Origin: Mucilaginibacter frigoritolerans
GTDB taxonomy: Bacteria; Bacteroidota; Bacteroidia; Sphingobacteriales; Sphingobacteriaceae
Reading direction: 5' to 3'
DNA length: 64,000 nt
NCBI RefSeq assembly: GCF_007830615.1
Contig: NZ_VLLI01000003.1
Span: forward strand, 372,001 to 436,000
The notes beneath the pieces were generated by a model. It was given only the letters and a program-made list of their open reading frames with translations. It ran no database searches and was not told where the DNA came from. Every line of letters begins with the position of its first letter. Position 1 is the first letter of the stretch. Positions 59,808-64,000 of the stretch are shown one piece after another. A program made the translations under genes and the position numbers.

Positions 59808-59978
59808 AGCCCTCTTTACGACTTGTCGTAGAGAGGGCAGGTCCATCCGCCTTTAGGCGGAGTAGACCGGGTGAGTTGATCTGCGAGCGGCATTAACGTA
59901 AATGCATTGACGGTGTTTACTCACCCCGGTCGTTGCTTCGCGCGACCACCCTCTCTCTGCTTCGCGCAAAGAAGGTTA
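59808..59978. repeat. interspersed palindromic repeat, copy 8 (outward type)
   Basis: Between the M23 and bcp genes. First half: CCCTCTTTACGAC/GTCGTAGAGAGGG (identical hairpin to copy 5), variable hairpin GGTC...CCGCCTTTAGGCGG...GACC, GGGTGAGTTGAT. Spacer CTGCGAGCGGCATTAACGTA then AATGCATTGACGG. Second half inverted: TTTACTCACCCCGGTCG..., then CCCTCTCTCTGC with AAAGAAGG. Confidence 0.88.
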
Positions 59979-60068
59979 AGAAAATTAAATACCAACCCTC
60001 CTACCCCACACTATCTTCCTTACAAATACTTTTAAATGTATATTTACGGCTGATATTTACAAATAACT

Positions 60069-60530
60069 ATGTCAACATTAAAAGCTGGCGATAAAGCTCC
60101 GGGCTTTACCGCGAAAGACCAAAACGGAAAAACAGTTTCTTTATCAGATTTTTCGGGCAAAAAAGTGATCCTTTATTTTTATCCTAAGGATGATACCCCC
60201 GGCTGTACTGCCGAGGCCTGCGATTTCAGGGACAATTACCAATCTATGCTAAGCAAGGGTTTTGAGGTAATTGGCGTTAGTACCGACGATGAAAAATCGC
60301 ACAAAAAGTTCGAAACCAAATACAGTCTGCCTTTTACTTTAATTGCCGATGAGGAAAAAAGTATTGTAGAAGCCTATGGCGTTTGGGTAGAGAAAAATAT
60401 GTATGGCAAAAAATATATGGGTACCGCCCGCACCACTTTTATTATTGATGGCGATGGTACTATATTAAAGGTTATTGAAAAGGTTGATACTAAAAACTCA
60501 TCGCAACAGGTAATTGACTTGCTGCAATAA
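60069..60530 (+). CDS. bcp: thioredoxin-dependent thiol peroxidase (Bcp)
   Basis: 153-residue peroxiredoxin of the Bcp/PrxQ class. Peroxidatic and resolving cysteines lie five apart in DTPGCTAEACDFRDNYQ (about residue 46). The fold markers APGFTAKDQNGKTVSLSDFS and KVILYFYPKDDTPGC are conserved; the usual length is about 150-155. Cytoplasmic reduction of peroxides using thioredoxin. Single gene between repeat copy 8 and the sigma factor. Confidence 0.96.
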   Translation: MSTLKAGDKAPGFTAKDQNGKTVSLSDFSGKKVILYFYPKDDTPGCTAEACDFRDNYQSMLSKGFEVIGVSTDDEKSHKKFETKYSLPFTLIADEEKSIVEAYGVWVEKNMYGKKYMGTARTTFIIDGDGTILKVIEKVDTKNSSQQVIDLLQ

Positions 60531-60667
60531 GATTTATTATTTTTTTTAGATATTAGCCGTAATATTGATAAAAGCTAAATAAGTAAATATTAAATAAGAT
60601 TTAGATAAGTATTGAGGGGGCATGGTCTCCAATCTCAGATCTTACAATTTCAAAATCCGATTAAAAT

Positions 60668-61222
60668 ATGCCAATAGAGGTTGACGACGCGGTGATATTA
60701 AGCAAGTTTCAGGACGAAAAGACCCGGAATGAGGCATTTAACCTGTTACTGAAAAAGTATCAGCAAAAAATTTACTGGCACGTACGCCGCATGGTAATTG
60801 ACCATGATGATGCCGATGATTTGGTACAGGATGTATTTGTGAAAGTTTGGAAAAACCTGATCAACTTTAGGGCCGATGCACAGCTGTACACCTGGATGTA
60901 CCGCATTGCTACCAACGAGTGTATCACCTTTTTAAACAAGAAAAAACAAAAAAACAATGTTTCGTTGGATGATGTAGCTTATGAGCTGGCCGATACCCTG
61001 GCCGATTCGGCTTACTTTAGCGGCGATGCCATACAGAAAAAGTTACAGGAAGCCTTATTAACGCTGCCCGAAAAACAAAAGCTGGTTTTTAATATGAAGT
61101 ATTATGATGATATGAAATATGAAGAAATATCGCAGGTTTTGGGCACCAGCGTGGGGGCTTTAAAGGCATCTTTTCACCTGGCAGTGAAAAAAATAGAATC
61201 GTACTTACTATCTAAAGATTAA
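60668..61222 (+). CDS. ECF-type RNA polymerase sigma factor
   Basis: 184-residue sigma-70-family extracytoplasmic-function sigma. Region 2: YQQKIYWHVRRMVIDHDDAD, then DLVQDVFVKVWKNLINFRAD (about residues 30-68). Region 4: LLTLPEKQKLVFNMKYYDDM, then KYEEISQVLGTSVGALKASF (about residues 135-170) with the helix-turn-helix. It heads a three-gene unit: the next gene is membrane-anchored and repeat-rich, so probably its anti-sigma. Confidence 0.95.
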   Translation: MPIEVDDAVILSKFQDEKTRNEAFNLLLKKYQQKIYWHVRRMVIDHDDADDLVQDVFVKVWKNLINFRADAQLYTWMYRIATNECITFLNKKKQKNNVSLDDVAYELADTLADSAYFSGDAIQKKLQEALLTLPEKQKLVFNMKYYDDMKYEEISQVLGTSVGALKASFHLAVKKIESYLLSKD

Positions 61223-61275
61223 TTAAAATTTTGATTAAACCTTTTGGGAATTGTTCTATCTATAGTAGTTAAGAT

Positions 61276-62226
61276 ATGAAAAGTGACATGGAAAACAGAG
61301 ATTGGCTGAACGATTACGAAGCACTTAAAAAGGTTAACCCGGTTAACCCTTTTCAAGTGCCCGCAGACTATTTTGATAGTCTGGCTGAGCGTATTATGTC
61401 ATACAAAAACCTGGCTGAGCTGAAGCAAGAAGGCTCAACGGGCGGCTTTGCCGTTCCTGAAAACTATTTCACCCATCTGGAAGATAATATTCAAAGCAGA
61501 ATAAATATTGAAGCAGCATTGAACACCCAGGAAAGTGGTTTTACCATTCCCGAGGGTTATTTTGATGAGCTTACAAATAATATACAAAGCAGAATAAATA
61601 TTGAGGAAGCATTAAATACCCAGGAAACAGGCTTTGCCGTTCCCGAAGGTTATTTTGATGAACTGAGCAGTAATATACAGAGCCGCATTTTTATTGAAGA
61701 AGCTTTAAATAGTGACAACGAAGCCTTTGCGGTTCCTGAAGGTTATTTTGATGAACTGGCCGGCAACATACAGAGCCGCATTTTTATTGAAGAAACCCTG
61801 GCCGAGCAGGATGAAGTGTTTGCAGTTCCTGAAGGTTATTTTGATGCATTACATGAAAGTATAACCGCCAAAACTATTGGTGCCGAAACAGAAACAGTAG
61901 TTACTGCTAAAAACGAAAAGCCAATTAAAGGGATAGTAAGAAAATTAGTATTTTCAACCGCCTTTAAATATGCTACGGCAGCTTGTTTTGCAGTGGCCAT
62001 TGGGGGTGGAATATTAATAAACCTGTTATCTTCTCCGGATAATGCACATCAAAAAACTTTTTTACACAAGCAGTTGTCCAATATTTCGGCCGATGATATA
62101 AAAAGCTATTTGCAGTTAGATGTTGATGCTGGTGATACCCAGCAAACCGTTAACAGCGAGGATGTTAAAGTAGATGATAAAAGTTTAAAGGATGCTTTAA
62201 AAGAAGAATTAGACAGCGTTCAATAA
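61276..62226 (+). CDS. repeat-rich membrane protein, likely anti-sigma factor
   Basis: 316 residues, no signal peptide. The first 200 residues hold six tandem repeats of 31 residues (starting near residues 26, 58, 89, 120, 151 and 182) with consensus FAVPEGYFDELxxNIQSRI. One membrane helix follows (KYATAACFAVAIGGGILINL, about residues 231-250) and then a short acidic extracytoplasmic tail (about 65 residues). The repeated YF-L-I/R pattern resembles the short conserved FxVPxxYFxxL element of Bacteroidota anti-sigma proteins, here expanded. The position directly after an ECF sigma supports the anti-sigma role; that is inferred. Confidence 0.82.
   Translation: MKSDMENRDWLNDYEALKKVNPVNPFQVPADYFDSLAERIMSYKNLAELKQEGSTGGFAVPENYFTHLEDNIQSRINIEAALNTQESGFTIPEGYFDELTNNIQSRINIEEALNTQETGFAVPEGYFDELSSNIQSRIFIEEALNSDNEAFAVPEGYFDELAGNIQSRIFIEETLAEQDEVFAVPEGYFDALHESITAKTIGAETETVVTAKNEKPIKGIVRKLVFSTAFKYATAACFAVAIGGGILINLLSSPDNAHQKTFLHKQLSNISADDIKSYLQLDVDAGDTQQTVNSEDVKVDDKSLKDALKEELDSVQ
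61351..61866 (+). repeat. six 93-bp tandem repeats inside the anti-sigma-like gene
   Basis: DNA counterpart of the six 31-residue repeats (period 93 bp). The central copies share long identical runs such as GAAGGTTATTTTGATGA and AATATACAAAGCAGAATAAA; the first and last are more diverged. Confidence 0.85.
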
Positions 62227-62235
62227 GATTTGGTA

Positions 62236-62712
62236 ATGATTAAGGTAACAAGGTTCGTTTTATGTTTCATATTTTTAAGCGGCATGGCTGTAACAAGCTT
62301 TTGTCAGTTTAGGATGCGTCCGGTACAAAGGGGCATACCTGCAAGGCCAAGACCGGTAGCTGTGCGTAAAATTGAACAGGTTAAAGAAAATTATATAGGT
62401 CAGCGTCTAAATCTTACTCCCGATGAATCAAAGGCTTTTTGGCCGCTTTACAGGCAATATGTAGAAGATCAGACTGCGGTAAGGATACTTAAAAGGCAAA
62501 ATAACTCTAATAATTCGCCTAATGGTACCGAACAGATAGACAAAGATCTGCAATATGAGACCGAACTTCTTAATATCCGTAAGCATTATAAAGACGAGTT
62601 TTTAAAAATACTCCCTCCCGAAAAGGTGAGCCAGCTTTATAAAAGCGAACGCGAATTTAATGATGAGGTATTGCGCCAGCTCAGCGAACGCAGTGTACGG
62701 GCAGGGAATTGA
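62236..62712 (+). CDS. periplasmic Spy/CpxP-like protein, unknown
   Basis: 158 residues from the ATG at 62236 (a TTG 6 bp earlier is possible). A signal peptide (FVLCFIFLSGMAVTSFCQ) is followed by a basic Arg/Pro-rich stretch (RMRPVQRGIPARPRPVAVRK) and a helical region with LTPDESKAFWPLYRQYVEDQ, an LTxxE/Q-type helix, and repeated charged heptads (LLNIRKHYKDEFLKILPPEK). It resembles small Spy-like periplasmic proteins of sigma/anti-sigma operons. Third gene of the unit. Confidence 0.75.
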   Translation: MIKVTRFVLCFIFLSGMAVTSFCQFRMRPVQRGIPARPRPVAVRKIEQVKENYIGQRLNLTPDESKAFWPLYRQYVEDQTAVRILKRQNNSNNSPNGTEQIDKDLQYETELLNIRKHYKDEFLKILPPEKVSQLYKSEREFNDEVLRQLSERSVRAGN

Positions 62713-62741
62713 TTGGATTTTAAAAACTTATTTATACAATT

Positions 62742-62763
62742 AAGCCACTATGTGGCTTTTTTT
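62742..62763 (+). terminator. terminator after the sigma operon
   Basis: AAGCCAC (62742-62748), 3-base loop, GTGGCTT then TTTTT. 30 bp past the stop of the preceding gene; a T-run is present. Confidence 0.75.
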
Positions 62764-62775
62764 ATTTAAAAATCA

Positions 62776-62985
62776 ATGAAACTTCACGAAATCTACCCTC
62801 ACAACAAATTTTTACTCTATATAGGTGCGATTTTGGGGTTTACAGGCACTTATTTAGACAATACTAATAAAGCCAGCTTTACGATAACGATGTCTTTGCT
62901 GATTGCAGGACTTTTACTTATGCTATTGAGCTTTAAAAAACCCAAACAAAGCAGCAACGATGAAAATAAAATAATTTCAGACTGA
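62776..62985 (+). CDS. small two-helix membrane protein, unknown
   Basis: 69 residues. Two hydrophobic segments (FLLYIGAILGFTGTYL and TITMSLLIAGLLLMLLSF), then a basic and acidic tail (KKPKQSSNDENKIISD). No family recognised. It lies immediately after a terminator, so it probably has its own promoter; it may or may not be a real gene, and coding is supported only by a good start and length. Confidence 0.5.
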   Translation: MKLHEIYPHNKFLLYIGAILGFTGTYLDNTNKASFTITMSLLIAGLLLMLLSFKKPKQSSNDENKIISD

Positions 62986-63031
62986 TACATTGCTCCTATT
63001 TCTCAACTCTCCTAAATCCCCCACTTTTAAA

Positions 63032-63039
63032 TAACTTTG
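63032..63039 (+). promoter_or_regulatory. candidate -7 box for the aminotransferase gene
   Basis: TAACTTTG (TAnnTTTG), 4 bp before the ATG, predicting a start of transcription at about the start codon. No -33 match. Confidence 0.4.
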
Positions 63040-63043
63040 CGGC

Positions 63044-64000
63044 ATGCCAACACTTCGCCAGTTATTTTTAGCCAATAATGCCCAAACTACTAATTTCCCT
63101 TTGCTGCTTGAGTTTGAACGCGCGGAAGGCGTTTATATGTACAACACCAAAGGCGAGGCGTTTATTGACCTGATATCGGGCATTGGAGTAAGTAACCTGG
63201 GGCATAGCAATCCGCAGGTAGTTAGCGCCATAAAAGATCAGGTGGATAAGTACATGCACCTGATGGTATATGGCGAGTATGTGCAAACCCCGCAGGTACG
63301 CTTTGCCGAAAAGCTCATCAGCTTGTTACCCGGCAATTTACAATCTGTTTATTTCACCAACTCGGGTTCTGAGGCGGTTGAAGGGGCGTTGAAACTGGCC
63401 AAGCGGTTTACCGGTCGTGCGCAGATTGTGGCCTGCGCTAATTCATATCATGGCAGTACACACGGTGCGCTAAGTGTAATGGGCAATGAGGAGTTTAAGC
63501 AGGCTTATCGTCCTCTATTGCCTGGAGTAAGCTTTATCCGGTTTAATGAGCTGGATGATCTGGAATTGATCACCACCGAAACAGCCTGCGTTATTGTAGA
63601 AACCATACAGGGCGAAGCCGGTATCAGGGTTCCCGATGCTGCCTATATGAAAGCCCTGCGCGCACGCTGTACCCAAACCGGAACTTTATTGATCCTTGAT
63701 GAAATACAAGCCGCTTTTGGCCGTACCGGCAAGCTGTTTGCCTTTGAGCATTTTGATATAGTGCCTGATATACTGCTGCTGGCCAAAGCACTGGGCGGCG
63801 GCATGCCTGTAGGCGCTTTCATTGCATCGCATACCATAATGGATGCTTTGAAAGATAATCCCATTCTGGGGCATATCACCACGTTCGGCGGTCACCCGGT
63901 TTGTTGTGCCGCGGGACTGGCTGCATTGGAGGTATTATTAAATGAGAACCTGATAGCCTCTGTTGCCGAAAAAGAAGCCCTGTTCCGCAAGTTGCTGGTG
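63044..64000 (+). CDS. class III aminotransferase (N-terminal part)
   Basis: 319 residues visible; the gene runs off the right edge. It begins MPTLRQLFLANNAQTTNFPL. PLP-class III marks: FTNSGSEAVEGALKLAKR, NSYHGSTHGALSVMGNEEFK, ILDEIQAAFGRTGKLFAFEH and LLLAKALGGGMPVGAFIASH with the PLP-binding lysine (about residue 248). Likely an acetylornithine/4-aminobutyrate/ornithine-type enzyme; the exact substrate is undecided. A near-leaderless -7 box precedes the ATG. Confidence 0.93.
   Translation, partial: MPTLRQLFLANNAQTTNFPLLLEFERAEGVYMYNTKGEAFIDLISGIGVSNLGHSNPQVVSAIKDQVDKYMHLMVYGEYVQTPQVRFAEKLISLLPGNLQSVYFTNSGSEAVEGALKLAKRFTGRAQIVACANSYHGSTHGALSVMGNEEFKQAYRPLLPGVSFIRFNELDDLELITTETACVIVETIQGEAGIRVPDAAYMKALRARCTQTGTLLILDEIQAAFGRTGKLFAFEHFDIVPDILLLAKALGGGMPVGAFIASHTIMDALKDNPILGHITTFGGHPVCCAAGLAALEVLLNENLIASVAEKEALFRKLLV

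Noticed and set aside
12391..59978. Eight repeats as a CRISPR array
   Set aside because: Copies are kilobases apart with no regular spacer units and no cas genes in the window.
12391..59978. Repeats as degraded tRNA genes or ordinary terminators
   Set aside because: No cloverleaf, CCA end or conserved T-loop; there are several hairpins per copy with a fixed GGGTGAGT box, and T-rich tracts only in the central spacer of one form.

Overview
The window reads as chromosomal DNA from a Bacteroidota member. The evidence is gliding/type IX secretion genes (gldA, a gldF-gldG fusion, porT, a C-terminal T9SS sorting domain), repeated TAnnTTTG promoter -7 boxes with little Shine-Dalgarno signal, SusC-plug-like and outer-membrane barrel proteins, and the nadK-uppS-bamA-ompH-murI cluster typical of the phylum. 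The gene set points to Sphingobacteriaceae, probably near Mucilaginibacter or Pedobacter; the genus is inference. No rRNA, tRNA, CRISPR, prophage or transposase gene was found.

Layout. 0-5.3 kb (minus): the distal half of a complex I operon, nuoH-I-J-K, then an orphan TonB-plug-like secreted protein, then nuoL. No nuoA-G lies upstream; two tandem paralogous lipoproteins occupy that side. 6.7-16.9 kb (minus): an envelope block with murI, two Skp/OmpH chaperones, bamA, uppS, an orphan ExbD, an outer-membrane barrel protein, nadK, a CBS protein and an alpha/beta hydrolase. 17-21.8 kb (minus): YqeY, an SDR, porT-ubiE (overlapping), an MDR oxidoreductase and a VOC protein. 21.9-30.4 kb: engB and OsmC (plus); a TPR histidine kinase, rpsT, DedA, two DUF4397 lipoproteins and dnaN (minus), with an S1/P1-type zinc hydrolase on plus. 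30.4-35 kb (minus): gldFG, two paralogous barrel proteins and gldA. 35.3-37.8 kb (plus): agmatine-to-putrescine genes aguB and aguA, separated by a four-helix-bundle gene. 37.8-46.3 kb: a qorB/ytfH-like divergent pair, a LiaI-like protein, two tandem PH-like membrane paralogs, a secreted SAM hydrolase, and a LiaF-LytS-LytTR operon. 46.4-48 kb: a type II restriction-modification pair (HNH nuclease, C5 methylase). 48-55.3 kb: SemiSWEET, an APC permease, two PAP2 phosphatases and kup. 55.4-64 kb (plus): a T9SS cargo, two orphan genes, an FAH hydrolase, an M23 peptidase, bcp, an ECF sigma/anti-sigma operon and the start of a class III aminotransferase.

The least ordinary content lies between genes. 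(1) Eight loci carry one family of about 140-180 bp interspersed palindromes. Each is built from two inverted half-units: a CCCTCT/AGAGGG hairpin, a variable hairpin and a terminal GGGTGAGT box. The hairpins differ in sequence between loci but keep base pairing. (2) Two S23/IVS-type four-helix-bundle genes are each bracketed by long inverted repeats made of tandem short words, and similar repeats without a gene occur elsewhere. They fit tightly between neighbouring genes and sometimes supply the start or stop codon. These look like 23S-rRNA-intervening-sequence-like cassettes living outside rRNA. (3) Other points are the orphan TonB plug protein inside the nuo operon, the gldF-gldG fusion, and an anti-sigma-like protein with six 31-residue repeats.
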